A DNA stretch of 24,240 nt from DASXZH01 sp036502005 (lineage in GTDB: Bacteria; Armatimonadota; Fimbriimonadia; Fimbriimonadales; Fimbriimonadaceae), in NCBI GenBank assembly GCA_036502005.1, contig DASXZH010000063.1:1-24240 (forward strand), given 5' to 3'. Made by a program: the position numbers and the translations under genes. The notes beneath the pieces are model-generated. The model did not search any database. It saw nothing but the letters and a program-made list of their open reading frames with translations, and was not told the origin of the DNA. Positions 7,730 to 15,967 of this stretch are shown here, piece after piece (the stretch's first letter is position 1; each line of letters begins with the position of its first letter).

Positions 7730-8650
7730 CTACTGGTTTACTTGCGGCATACTCGTGCAGAACTGAGCAGGTCCTGCTCCAGTGCCGATATCGTTCGCGG
7801 AGAAGTTCCAGAATCCCTTGGCGTTGAGATCACCCTTCCAAACAGGAGCCGGGAACGCGCATCCGGTGAGTCCGCCAGAAGCGGGATCCGTCGACGTCTT
7901 GCAGTTTAGCGAGTCCGCGCCCACGTTAGCGAACTGAGAGCACTCGGCGATATACGGAGTTCTCTTGGCGTGTCCGTCAAAATAAGCTACATTTTCTGCC
8001 TGCTCGTTATATTTGCCGCTAAGATTGGAGCCTAACAGGCCCGTATTGGGATAGCCGGCAATCCAGGAGAAGTTGTAGTCGCTGTTATCTACCCAGCCCT
8101 GAGTGAAAGGGCCGTCGTCGGTAGTCCAGTTTCTACCCTCAACGATGTCGCCTGTTGTTGCAGGCGAATCAACTTCGCTGAGGTTCAAACCGGACTGATC
8201 CCACACGTTGCCGCCCCATCTAGCACCGTAAACGTTGTTCCAATCGTAACCTCTATTGAAGCCAGGAAGGCCTCCAAGCTGGCTACGGTCCGTCCCGCAG
8301 ATGGCCGCGCGACCCGCAGGGTCCGTGAACGCATCCGTGTACTTCGCTGCGGCGTTCATTTGATCGTTGAAAAGGCCTGTGCTTTTGACGTACGGATAAG
8401 TAATCTGTCTCCAGCTCTCGCAAACGCCCGGATCCGGATCGACGTTTTGTCGCCCTTCTCGAGTGTCGTCATTGTCGTTGTAATACATCTGCTGGGCGAG
8501 CCCGAGCTGTTTGAGGTTGGAAAGGCCGGCAACTGCCTTTGCGGCAGCCTTCGCCTGTGCGAAAACTGGGAAAAGGATGGCGGCGAGAATTGCAATGATG
8601 GCGATAACCACCAAAAGTTCAATTAATGTAAATGCGCGATTTTTATTCAT
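7730..8650 (-). CDS. prepilin-type N-terminal methylation domain protein (DG-motif family)
   Basis: A 306-aa protein starting with a class III signal: NRAFTLIELLVVIAIIAILA, cleavage expected between A6 and F7, with Glu at mature position 5. Ala replaces the usual Gly at -1. After the helix (FPVFAQAKAAAKA) comes a globular domain with the C-terminal NVAYFDGHAKRTPY segment. This is the hallmark of the prepilin-like families expanded in Planctomycetes and Armatimonadota (DUF1559/H-X9-DG type). It is probably processed by a prepilin peptidase and assembled as a pseudopilin or surface protein. The 5' leader carries a tandem 20-bp repeat. Confidence 0.9.
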   Translation of the reverse strand: MNKNRAFTLIELLVVIAIIAILAAILFPVFAQAKAAAKAVAGLSNLKQLGLAQQMYYNDNDDTREGRQNVDPDPGVCESWRQITYPYVKSTGLFNDQMNAAAKYTDAFTDPAGRAAICGTDRSQLGGLPGFNRGYDWNNVYGARWGGNVWDQSGLNLSEVDSPATTGDIVEGRNWTTDDGPFTQGWVDNSDYNFSWIAGYPNTGLLGSNLSGKYNEQAENVAYFDGHAKRTPYIAECSQFANVGADSLNCKTSTDPASGGLTGCAFPAPVWKGDLNAKGFWNFSANDIGTGAGPAQFCTSMPQVNQ

Positions 8651-8658
8651 GTATGTTC

Positions 8659-8698
8659 TTCCGTCTTTGGATTCAACATTCCGTCGTTGGGTTCAACA
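8659..8698. repeat. tandem 20-bp repeat in the prepilin gene leader
   Basis: Two adjacent 20-bp units (8659-8678 and 8679-8698), both of the form TTCCGTCnTTGGnTTCAACA, differ at two positions. They begin 9 bp upstream of the prepilin start codon on the minus strand, so they would lie in its 5' leader and could affect translation or bind a regulator. Confidence 0.7.
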
Positions 8699-8949
8699 AA
8701 CTATCCGATAATGCTTTTTACCAATGGCAACGTGATCTGCACGTCCTCACAAGGCCTCGGACGCCACGCACCGGCAAAATCTAAAATTGACATTTGCTGA
8801 TACGTTTCAGCAAGTATAACCGAACTTTTTCAAAGCTCCAAATTTTCAGAGAAAATTGCCTGTGTGTTCGCAAATATCGTCTTCGCGGGCGCGTTTGTTT
8901 TTATTTTGTCGTCCAAGCTGGCCCTTCAATCGTTAGGAATGCCAGCTTG

Positions 8950-8989
8950 CAGAACCGATTCAGCAAACCCTTAGGCGCTCGACTATAAT
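8950..8989 (+). promoter_or_regulatory. LacI-type operator plus -10 box before halogenase-like gene
   Basis: CAGAACCGATTCAG (8950-8963) differs from a symmetric variant of the operator at one position. A perfect TATAAT lies at 8984-8989. With a 17-bp spacer the -35 region would be 8961-8966, overlapping the operator and fitting repression. The -10 box overlaps the annotated ATG at 8988, so transcription would start near 8996-8997, exactly at a second in-frame ATG. Confidence 0.6.
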
Positions 8990-10724
8990 GAACTACATGG
9001 AATGCGATGTTGCAATCATTGGCGGCGGCCCTGGGGGCAGCACCATCGGGACCTTTTTAAAAAAGTACAACCCTGGTCTCAAAGTTGAAATATTTGAACG
9101 AGAGGTGTTCCCAAGAGACCATGTGGGCGAAAGCCATTTGCCCCTTATTTCCTATTATCTTGACGAAATGGGAGCCTGGGATAAGATTGAGGCGGCCGGA
9201 TTTCCTATTAAAATAGGCGCCACCTACAAGTGGGGAAAAACGAACGATCTCTGGGATTTCGATTTCTTGCTGGGGGGGCAACTTAGGGAAGCACCGCGGC
9301 CCGCAAAGTTCGAAAACGAGAGGAAGTTCACAGCGTTCCAGGTCGATCGCGCCATCTACGATGAGATACTCCTAGACCACGCGAAGGAGTTGGGTTGCAG
9401 CGTTCATGAAGGAGTTGGCGTTTCAAAAGTTCACCGCAGTGGGGATCGCGTGGAGAATCTCGAGCTAAAAACCGGCGAAATGGTGACCGCTCGCTACTAT
9501 ATCGACGCTTCCGGCCATTCTGGATTGCTTAGGCGAGCCATGGATGTGGAGGTCGAATATCCCACCGGTTTGCAAAATATCGCAGTTTGGGACTACTGGC
9601 AAAACGCTGAGTGGGCGGAAAACATCGGCATCGGCGGAACCCGGGTTCAAGTCATGAGTGTGGGCTACGGCTGGATCTGGTTCATTCCTCTCGGTCCAAC
9701 TCGCACAAGCATTGGCCTCGTTATGCCCGTCGACTTCTATAAGAATGCGAAGAAGAAGCCGGAAGATCTGTATTTGGAGGCCTTAGCTAGTGAACCTCGG
9801 ATAACTGAGTTGACTAAGAACGCGACCCGGGAATACAAACTAGGCACCACCAAAGACTGGTCCTTCATTGCCAAGAAGATGTACGGCGAAAACTGGTTTC
9901 TTGTGGGCGAAAGCAGCGGCTTTGCTGATCCGATTCTGGCAGCCGGACTCACCATTACCCACGGCGCAGCCCGCGAAGCCGCCTTCACGATTCTGGAACT
10001 TGACCGCGGCGAACTTGATCCCGCCTGGCTAAGAGACGAATATCAAAAACTGCAAGAAAACCGGATTACGAACCACCAGCGATTTGCCGCGTACTGGTAT
10101 GGCGCCAACGAGCAATTTTCTGAACTCAAAGAACATACGGCAAAGATCGCCGAGATCAACGGGCTAAACCTTTCCCCGGACAAGGCGTGGCAATGGCTAG
10201 GGCAGGGCGGGTTTATCGATGATGATCTCGTGGCCGGGACTGCGACCCTCTCCGTTTCCGCACTGCGGGCCCTCGGCACCTACCTTACACCTATGGACAC
10301 GCCAAACCCCTTGGGAACTAACAATGTGTTCAAACTTAACCTGACTGGAGCAAGAAAGGTAGACCGAGCGAAATACGAAAACGGGGGTGTACGTCGATAT
10401 ATTGCCTACCAAAGAGACGGAAAGTCATTGCCACTCGAAGGCGTATTCGAGATGCTTTTCAACATTCTTAAAGAGCACTCGACCCTTGGCGAAATCATCC
10501 GAGAACTAAATCGAGTGGCAAACGCTCGCAAGAACGACCAAGAGTTTCAAAATTGGTACATCAAGCGAGTGCCGGTGGCCTTCGAAGCGATGATCATAAG
10601 CGGTTGGGTAGATGCCAGTCTGGACCCTACAAAGCCGGTGATGCCCATAACAAGCGGTCCCGGCGTTTTTCATTGGCACGTCGATTCTAAAGAGGTGTTG
10701 AAAAAGCTAGCATCGGAAGCGTAA
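8988..10724 (+). CDS. FAD-dependent halogenase-like oxidoreductase
   Basis: A 578-aa flavoprotein. The N-terminus has the dinucleotide-binding motif IIGGGPGG (12-17) and GESHLP, typical of flavin-dependent halogenases. K81 (ATYKWG) is placed like the halogenase active-site lysine. W229-x-W231-x-x-P234 (GWIWFIP) matches the WxWxIP motif that separates halogenases from monooxygenases. VGESSGFADPILAAG (306-320) is the second FAD site. Length is close to the CmlS-type subgroup. The C-terminus (~470-545) has a small helical segment (GVFEMLFNILKEHSTLGEII) that loosely resembles PqqD/RRE peptide-binding domains; this is a guess. The real start is probably the ATG at 8997 (MECDVAIIGG), since TATAAT overlaps the first ATG. 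Expected reaction: chlorination or bromination of an activated substrate with FADH2 and O2; substrate unknown. A related non-halogenating reductase or hydroxylase is possible. Confidence 0.8.
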   Translation: MNYMECDVAIIGGGPGGSTIGTFLKKYNPGLKVEIFEREVFPRDHVGESHLPLISYYLDEMGAWDKIEAAGFPIKIGATYKWGKTNDLWDFDFLLGGQLREAPRPAKFENERKFTAFQVDRAIYDEILLDHAKELGCSVHEGVGVSKVHRSGDRVENLELKTGEMVTARYYIDASGHSGLLRRAMDVEVEYPTGLQNIAVWDYWQNAEWAENIGIGGTRVQVMSVGYGWIWFIPLGPTRTSIGLVMPVDFYKNAKKKPEDLYLEALASEPRITELTKNATREYKLGTTKDWSFIAKKMYGENWFLVGESSGFADPILAAGLTITHGAAREAAFTILELDRGELDPAWLRDEYQKLQENRITNHQRFAAYWYGANEQFSELKEHTAKIAEINGLNLSPDKAWQWLGQGGFIDDDLVAGTATLSVSALRALGTYLTPMDTPNPLGTNNVFKLNLTGARKVDRAKYENGGVRRYIAYQRDGKSLPLEGVFEMLFNILKEHSTLGEIIRELNRVANARKNDQEFQNWYIKRVPVAFEAMIISGWVDASLDPTKPVMPITSGPGVFHWHVDSKEVLKKLASEA

Positions 10725-10813
10725 TAACCCTTAGGCAAGCGGTAATTCCGCAAAAAAGGCTTGGTTTCGGTCCTTAAAGGAACTAACTGGAGTCCCAGAT
10801 CGGTCTGCCAAAG

Positions 10814-10834
10814 TATAATGCTGAATCGGTTCAG
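10814..10834 (+). promoter_or_regulatory. promoter -10 and LacI-type operator before GH94 gene
   Basis: TATAAT (10814-10819) is followed after one base by CTGAATCGGTTCAG (10821-10834), a near-perfect palindrome with one asymmetric pair. The operator would cover the transcription start. No good -35 is seen at 17 bp. The leader to the ATG at 10883 is then about 55 nt. Confidence 0.75.
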
Positions 10835-10882
10835 TTGGCCTTAAACTTGCTTTCTTGACCCTTCACACACATTTTTTTAGTC

Positions 10883-13279
10883 ATGGCCCTTACTCTCGAT
10901 CCTCGCTCCGACGACAAACTTTGCCCGAACGCATTCGGCTTCTTCCGAAAGGATGGCCGAGAGTTTGTCATCACCAATCTCGCCACACCGATGCCCTGGA
11001 CCAACGTGATGAGCAATGGCAAATATGGCTTGGTGATAAGCCAAAACGGAGGCGGATTCTCGTGGGGCGATAACAGCCAGGTCTCGCGCATCACACGCTG
11101 GAACCAGGATCTGGTGGAGGATCGGCAAGGCCGATTTGTATATATTCAAGACCTAGACTCTGAACACAAAGTTTGGTCCACCACCCGCCAGCCAACGGCC
11201 GTCGAAGCGGAACTGGATGAGGTTGTGCAAGGCCTAGGCTATACGACTTTTAACCGAAGGGTCGACGGAATAGAGAGTTCCCACACCGTTTTCGTCCCTC
11301 AGGATGCCCCTTGCGAGGTTTGGACCGTGACGCTTACGAATACGGGCGGGGTTACAAGAAGGCTTCGAATCGCCAGTTACCTGGAGTGGCAGCTAGGCAA
11401 TGCCAACGATTGGCACCACGAGTTCCACCGACTGTTTTACTTCTCCGGCCGCGAGAGAGATTTTGTTTACGCGCGAAAACTTCCGGGCCTTCAGCATGAT
11501 ATCCGGGAGTTGGAACCAGAACAGCCCCTTGCTTTCCATGGCGTTCAGGGCCTTTGCGTTGACGACTGGCTTTCCGACAAGAGCTCATTCTTAGGTCGCC
11601 CGGCCGACCTAACCCTTCCCGGCTACCTTTTTGGCCATGTTCCGGGACTGGAGAATCCACGCTGGAACGACCCTGTGGCCTCCGCCATCGGCTCTATCGA
11701 ACTAGAGCCCGGCGAAACGCGAACGCTTGTTTTCACAATCGGTTCCGTTCCCACCGTTGAAGAAGCCGCGGAGCTAGTTCGCCGCTTTAATCCCGACACT
11801 TATGCCGAGGAGCTTGCCGCTGTTCAGCAAAACTGGGTTGAGTTTTGTGAACGCAGCAAAGTCGAAACCTCTGACGCCGCCTTCGACTTGATGAACAACT
11901 ATTGGCTGAAGTATCAGTCTTTGGGGGCCCGCATGATCGCGCGGTGTGCTTATTACCAACAGGGCGGAGCATATGGGTTTAGGGACCAGTTGCAAGACAG
12001 CTTGGGCATGCTCAACCTTGATTCGGAGATCACGAAAAGGCAACTTCTGACCAATGCGGAGGCGATGTACGATGACGGCGTGGTTCGCCACTGGTGGCAC
12101 CCCAACACCGACATCTTTGTCGAGAGCCACCACAGCGATACCTGCCTATGGGTCGCCTACGGCACGCTTGCCTACCTTGAAGAGACAAACGATTTGGAAG
12201 CGCTGGGCATCGAGTGCAACTTCTTGGATCGCCAAACGCAGAAGTTTGGCTCAAAGGCGACTTTGCTTGAGCACTGTTTCAGAGGAATCCGGCGCACGCT
12301 TTCCAAGCTTAGTGAAAGGGGACTTCCCTTCATCTTCGCGGGAGATTGGAACGATGGCCTCAGCCATGCCGGCATCGACGGCAAAGGCGAAAGCGTCTGG
12401 CTCGCCATGTTCCTGTACGATATCCTGCAGCGCTGGCAGCCCATCCTCCTTGAAATCGGACAGGTTAAAGTAGCTGAGGAGTTTAAAGCGGCGGCTGATA
12501 GTCTACAAAATGCAGTTGAGCAGTTCGGTTGGGACGGCGATTGGTATCTTCAAGGAACCCGCGATGACCGAGTGCCGCTTGGTAGTTCGACCTCTAACGC
12601 CGGAAAGATTTTCTTAAATCCGCAGACTTGGGCCGTAATCAGCGGTATCGCCAATCCGGCACGGGCCGAAAAGGCGATCGCCTCTGCTAAGGACAAATTG
12701 GTTAGGCCATACGGGGCTCTCCTCCTTGCCCCGGCCTTCAGCCAAGTTGATCCATGGGTGGGCTACATCACTCGTTATGCCCCAGGTCTGCGCGAAAACG
12801 GCGGAGTCTATAGCCACGCTTCCACTTGGATGGTGCAAGCTTTGGCCATGCAAGGCTGGCACGATGACGCACGCTCCTTGTACAAGGCAATGATCCCGTG
12901 TAATGGCCGCAACGCTGAGCGGTACGTGGCGGAATCTTATGTAATGCCTGGAAACGTGGATGGTCCCGATTCTCCATTCGAGGGACGGGCCGGCTGGACT
13001 TGGTATACCGGCTCCGCTTCTTGGATGTATCGCATGGCGCTTGAGTGGATCTGCGGTATTCGGGCAAGCCGAGAAGGGCTAATCGTCGATCCGCGCAGCG
13101 GATCACAACCCTTGAACTACCGGTTGAAGAGGCAGTTTCGAGGCGACGTGTTCCACTTTGATGTCCAGGGCACCGGCGAAGTCTCGCATGTGGAATGCTC
13201 AACGGCCGATTTCCAATGTGGCAAATTGCAGTCTACGGGCACCGGTGCTGAACATTTTGTAAAAGTTCAGCTAGCTTAA
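10883..13279 (+). CDS. GH94 family glycoside phosphorylase (cellobiose/chitobiose phosphorylase-like)
   Basis: A 798-aa protein of normal length for GH94. The N-terminal beta-sandwich carries the family stretch TNLATPMPWTNVMSNGKYG and the GGGFSWGDNSQVSRITRWNQD segment. The (alpha/alpha)6 barrel carries GAYGFRDQLQDSLGM and FAGDWNDGLSHAG, where D491 of WNDG is the likely general acid. Later typical parts are NPQTWAVISG, YGALLLAP and GRAGWTWYTGSASWMYR. The enzyme is expected to split a beta-linked disaccharide or oligosaccharide with phosphate in the cytoplasm, giving a sugar 1-phosphate. There is no signal peptide. Bond and sugar specificity (cellobiose, laminaribiose, chitobiose, longer) cannot be read from sequence alone. 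It would act on sugar imported by the transporter at 179-2560, which shares the operator. Confidence 0.92.
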   Translation: MALTLDPRSDDKLCPNAFGFFRKDGREFVITNLATPMPWTNVMSNGKYGLVISQNGGGFSWGDNSQVSRITRWNQDLVEDRQGRFVYIQDLDSEHKVWSTTRQPTAVEAELDEVVQGLGYTTFNRRVDGIESSHTVFVPQDAPCEVWTVTLTNTGGVTRRLRIASYLEWQLGNANDWHHEFHRLFYFSGRERDFVYARKLPGLQHDIRELEPEQPLAFHGVQGLCVDDWLSDKSSFLGRPADLTLPGYLFGHVPGLENPRWNDPVASAIGSIELEPGETRTLVFTIGSVPTVEEAAELVRRFNPDTYAEELAAVQQNWVEFCERSKVETSDAAFDLMNNYWLKYQSLGARMIARCAYYQQGGAYGFRDQLQDSLGMLNLDSEITKRQLLTNAEAMYDDGVVRHWWHPNTDIFVESHHSDTCLWVAYGTLAYLEETNDLEALGIECNFLDRQTQKFGSKATLLEHCFRGIRRTLSKLSERGLPFIFAGDWNDGLSHAGIDGKGESVWLAMFLYDILQRWQPILLEIGQVKVAEEFKAAADSLQNAVEQFGWDGDWYLQGTRDDRVPLGSSTSNAGKIFLNPQTWAVISGIANPARAEKAIASAKDKLVRPYGALLLAPAFSQVDPWVGYITRYAPGLRENGGVYSHASTWMVQALAMQGWHDDARSLYKAMIPCNGRNAERYVAESYVMPGNVDGPDSPFEGRAGWTWYTGSASWMYRMALEWICGIRASREGLIVDPRSGSQPLNYRLKRQFRGDVFHFDVQGTGEVSHVECSTADFQCGKLQSTGTGAEHFVKVQLA

Positions 13280-13288
13280 TCGGTTCAG
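13275..13288. promoter_or_regulatory. LacI-type operator between GH94 and lacI genes
   Basis: CTTAATCGGTTCAG matches the right half of the operator fully and the left half with one mismatch. It overlaps the stop codon of the phosphorylase gene and lies 71 bp before the regulator gene. A TACTAT at 13326-13331 could be the regulator's -10 box. The site could allow autoregulation, or a roadblock on read-through. Confidence 0.55.
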
Positions 13289-13359
13289 CAGCCTTACGTC
13301 TCAGCATAGTTCAACTAACTTGCGATACTATGCGTTTTAATCGATCATACTAACTCCCT

Positions 13360-14394
13360 ATGGGGCAGCGTCCCACCATCATGGATGTGGCCAAAAAGGC
13401 CGGGGTTAGTAAAGTCACCGTAAGCTATGTGCTGAATGGGCAGGGCGCGAGGGCGCGCATCAGTACCTCCACGAGCGAGAAAGTGTTAAGCGCCGCCAAA
13501 GAGCTTGGCTATGCTCCCAGCGCTATCGCCAGAATGATGGTCAAGAAGTCCAGTTCTACGCTGGCTCTCGTTTTTCAACATGCACAGTATTTCACCGTGT
13601 GGTCCAGCTTTACCAGTGAGCTCATGCACGGCATCTGCCAGGCCACGGTAACCCAAAGCTATGACCTGATGCTGCACACCGGGTCCCTTTCGGACGGCAG
13701 GTCCGAGGCGGACGCTCTCGCCGATGGCCGCGTGGACGGCGTCCTGGTTCTAAGAAACCGAGATGACGAGACATTAATCGAACTGCTGCACAGGCCGCTG
13801 CCGGTAGTGCTGTTTTGCTGCCGCAGTGAAGACCCAAATGTCGCCTTTGTGGATGCGGATAACTTTGACGGCGGGAAAATGGCCGCCAACCATCTTATTG
13901 AACTTGGCCACCGAGAGATAGGAATTATTTTAGGAGACGTTAACTCCACTAGCTCGATCGAGCGGCATCGCGGGTTCAGGGCGGCTTTGGAAGAGCACGG
14001 CATTCCTTATAATCCGGATTTTGCCGCCCAAGGTATCCACGACAAAGAGCAAAGCAAGAGACTTGAGCATCTTTTGAAGTCTCCGAATCGGCCGACCGCC
14101 TTCTTTAGCTGGTCCGACGATGACGCTATAAACTTGCTCAACTTGGCAAGGGATTTAAACATCAAGGTGCCGCAGGATTTGTCGATTGTGGGTTTTGATT
14201 CACTCAGCCCGGCTGAGTTTTCGCGGCCGGCTCTCACCAGTATTTCCCAGCCCGTGAGGGAGATATCCAAGAAGGCGGCAGAACTGCTAATCGAGATCTG
14301 CAGCAATGCTAAGCCGGCGGAATATCAGATCGTTATGCCCGTCAAGCTTGATATTCGGGCATCTACCGGCCCGCCAGGACGAAAGCACCCTTAG
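13360..14394 (+). CDS. LacI/GalR-family transcriptional regulator
   Basis: A 344-aa protein with the family layout. Residues ~5-60 form the helix-turn-helix and hinge (IMDVAKKAGVSKVTVSYVLN, then ELGYAPSAIARMM). The periplasmic-binding-protein-like core follows (GVLVLRNRDDE, VAFVDADNFDGGKMAANHLIELGHREIG, SIERHRGFRAALEEHGI, PTAFFSWSDDDAINLLNLARDLNIKVPQ). It ends with LSIVGFDSLSPAEFSRPALTSI. It probably represses the genes with CTGAACCGGTTCAG-type sites (transporter, halogenase-like gene, phosphorylase, itself) until a sugar ligand binds. It is encoded directly after the phosphorylase on the same strand, 80 bp apart. The ligand is unknown. Confidence 0.93.
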   Translation: MGQRPTIMDVAKKAGVSKVTVSYVLNGQGARARISTSTSEKVLSAAKELGYAPSAIARMMVKKSSSTLALVFQHAQYFTVWSSFTSELMHGICQATVTQSYDLMLHTGSLSDGRSEADALADGRVDGVLVLRNRDDETLIELLHRPLPVVLFCCRSEDPNVAFVDADNFDGGKMAANHLIELGHREIGIILGDVNSTSSIERHRGFRAALEEHGIPYNPDFAAQGIHDKEQSKRLEHLLKSPNRPTAFFSWSDDDAINLLNLARDLNIKVPQDLSIVGFDSLSPAEFSRPALTSISQPVREISKKAAELLIEICSNAKPAEYQIVMPVKLDIRASTGPPGRKHP

Positions 14395-14482
14395 AAATGT
14401 TGCAACAACGATATAGGTTGACGCTTCTGATCTTGGGTTGGATCACCAGTATTCGTCCAGTACAATAAATATAAGTGGGTTT

Positions 14483-14620
14483 CCCCATATCTCAAGTTGA
14501 GACGGGGCAGTAACCGCTGAAGTTTACTCCTTTGCAAGCGGGGCCTTTAACTCCGCTCTCAAATCTGGACAGGATATTCCGTGCAGCATTGATATCTGCG
14601 TTGCAGGCGTGGCCACATTT
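14483..14620 (-). ncRNA. putative omega (guide) RNA at the 3' end of tnpB
   Basis: TnpB nucleases use an RNA from the 3' end of their own gene and the element's right end. Here a conserved-looking hairpin covers the stop codon: minus-strand TCTCAA-C-TTGAGA (plus 14490-14502) nested inside CCCC/GGGG (14504-14507 with 14483-14486). The guide would follow on the minus strand, below about 14480. The 5' limit given is approximate; only the hairpin is seen directly. Confidence 0.5.
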
Positions 14621-15601
14621 TTTGCAGCAGAACGCCTCTCCATTACGATTTGAGCGATCGACATGACCACACTGGTGGCAAGTTTGGCTGGTATACGCAG
14701 GAGGAACAACATGAAACTGAACACGGTTCATTTCACACGCCATTTCCAATCTGCCCAGCCAATACCGCTGATTCCAGTTGCCGATCGTGGCTCGCATTCT
14801 CTTCCCCAAGCGAGCTTTGGTGTTGTGCGAGATCCCTGTGAGATCTTCCGCAACAATGAGATCGACAGGTTTCGCTGCAATTCTCTTTGCAATCCTATCG
14901 ATAAACTGTTTCATGCTCCTGCGAGCTCGTTGCTGGCCCTTAGAGCCTTGCTTACGTCGCCGCACTCGTTGAATCATCGATTCCATCTCGCGGCCGTATT
15001 GTTCTCCCGTTGAAAGGCTCGCGAGGGCCTTAATTCCAGTATCCACGCCAATGGCTTTGGACACGGGCCTGGGATTTCCAATATCGATTTTGTAGGCCAA
15101 CTGAACCGAATGGTCAGTGATGGTGAAACTGCCACACATTTTCCCACGAGAAGCGAGTTTTTGCATATGTTTGTGAGGCAACACAGGAAGTTGGATAGAT
15201 ATTCGATGAGCCTTGTCTTTATTCCCGACTTTTACCGACAACCACAAATTGAATATGGAGGCGGTTTTCGCTTGGAGTAGTTGGGCAGTTCCAGTCGACA
15301 CTCTCATCGATTTCGCCTTGTGTTCAGGCACGATGGCGCGGGCGCCGTGTCGCGTCTTGGAAGCCGTGATCATATCGACGGCTTCTCTGGCGGCCGTTTG
15401 GCGGAGAGTGTAATCGAGCCAGGTATCTGGCGTGTTCACAATGGTCTTTAGCAGCCTGCTCTTTGAGGGACAATGATCCCAAAACTTTTTAATAAAGAAG
15501 TTGACGACGACGGCATATTCATCCAGAATTCGCCGCAGTTCGGCTGCCTTAGCGGCCGTAGCGAACTTAAAGCTGCATTTTGTGCTCCTCGTGATCTCCA
15601 C
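14492..15601 (-). CDS. tnpB: TnpB, RNA-guided nuclease of IS200/IS605 type
   Basis: A 369-aa protein, full length for compact TnpB. The RuvC triad is present: D187 (GVDTG), E252 (VAEDLTG) and D336 (CNADINAARN). A zinc ribbon has C308-x-x-C311 and C326-x-x-C329 (CHQCG and CKKCG). The start is a GTG (MEITRSTKCSF), since no upstream in-frame ATG is seen. No tnpA transposase lies nearby, so this is a solo element, either moved in trans or domesticated. It sits just after the lacI gene, at the border between the sugar genes and the accessory region. Intact catalytic residues argue for an active nuclease. Confidence 0.93.
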   Translation of the reverse strand: MEITRSTKCSFKFATAAKAAELRRILDEYAVVVNFFIKKFWDHCPSKSRLLKTIVNTPDTWLDYTLRQTAAREAVDMITASKTRHGARAIVPEHKAKSMRVSTGTAQLLQAKTASIFNLWLSVKVGNKDKAHRISIQLPVLPHKHMQKLASRGKMCGSFTITDHSVQLAYKIDIGNPRPVSKAIGVDTGIKALASLSTGEQYGREMESMIQRVRRRKQGSKGQQRARRSMKQFIDRIAKRIAAKPVDLIVAEDLTGISHNTKARLGKRMRATIGNWNQRYWLGRLEMACEMNRVQFHVVPPAYTSQTCHQCGHVDRSNRNGEAFCCKKCGHACNADINAARNILSRFESGVKGPACKGVNFSGYCPVST

Positions 15602-15679
15602 GAATGGGCTTTCGCCATCGCGTAGCGTTTCACCTGCGGCTTTTTTGCTACCAGACTACGAAGTTGTATAAAGCACTTT

Positions 15680-15931
15680 GTGGCGAATCGTAAATATCCA
15701 AATAACCTTGGGCTCGAACGTAAGCGAGCGTTCTTAGGGCGCAGTGAGCTATCGGTGCGGACTTCCAAGTTGGCCGAAGATGACCCAACAAAGTTCGTTC
15801 CCGTTTCCGCCAGAACCCTGGAGCCACTCGAAAGGGGGGAGGTCAGACCTCTTCCGCGCACAGCCACCACATTAGCAATGGCGCTTAACGTTGAACCAGG
15901 AATACTCTTTCCACTTGGGCCAGCCGTTTAA
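15680..15931 (+). CDS. small Xre-type helix-turn-helix protein
   Basis: An 83-aa protein starting at GTG. The end half (VPVSARTLEPLERGEVRPLPRTATTLAMALNV, then GILFP) follows the Cro/CI-type pattern in which helix 3 is followed by a LERGxxRPxxxT step and ALxxxP-like end. The first helices are LERKRAFLGRSELSVRTSKLA. A DNA-binding regulator is likely, but the loop before helix 3 is longer than usual (EDDPTKFVPVS). It is divergent from tnpB with 78 bp between starts. Target unknown; the minus-strand PIN/coiled-coil pair follows. Confidence 0.6.
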   Translation: MANRKYPNNLGLERKRAFLGRSELSVRTSKLAEDDPTKFVPVSARTLEPLERGEVRPLPRTATTLAMALNVEPGILFPLGPAV

Positions 15932-15967
15932 TAAAAGCTGTGGCCCGAGCTAATTCAATAGGTTAAG

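Larger units (their letters stand above)
14470..15650 (-). mobile_element. IS605-family tnpB-only element (limits approximate)
   Basis: The element contains only tnpB and its presumed omega RNA region. The right end is placed just past the terminal hairpin at 14483-14507. The left end was not identified from a motif and is set arbitrarily about 50 bp before the GTG start. IS200/IS605 elements have no terminal inverted repeats and make no target duplication, so borders cannot be proven here. Confidence 0.55.

Noticed and set aside
10739..10757. Terminator GCGG-TAATT-CCGC followed by A-run after the halogenase-like gene
   Set aside because: The stem is only 4 bp and the run following it on the plus strand is A, not T, so it does not fit an intrinsic terminator for this gene.
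12054..12473. 139-aa overlapping frame inside the GH94 gene
   Set aside because: It is in another frame of a strongly conserved coding sequence and matches no family; typical shadow of a GC-rich gene.
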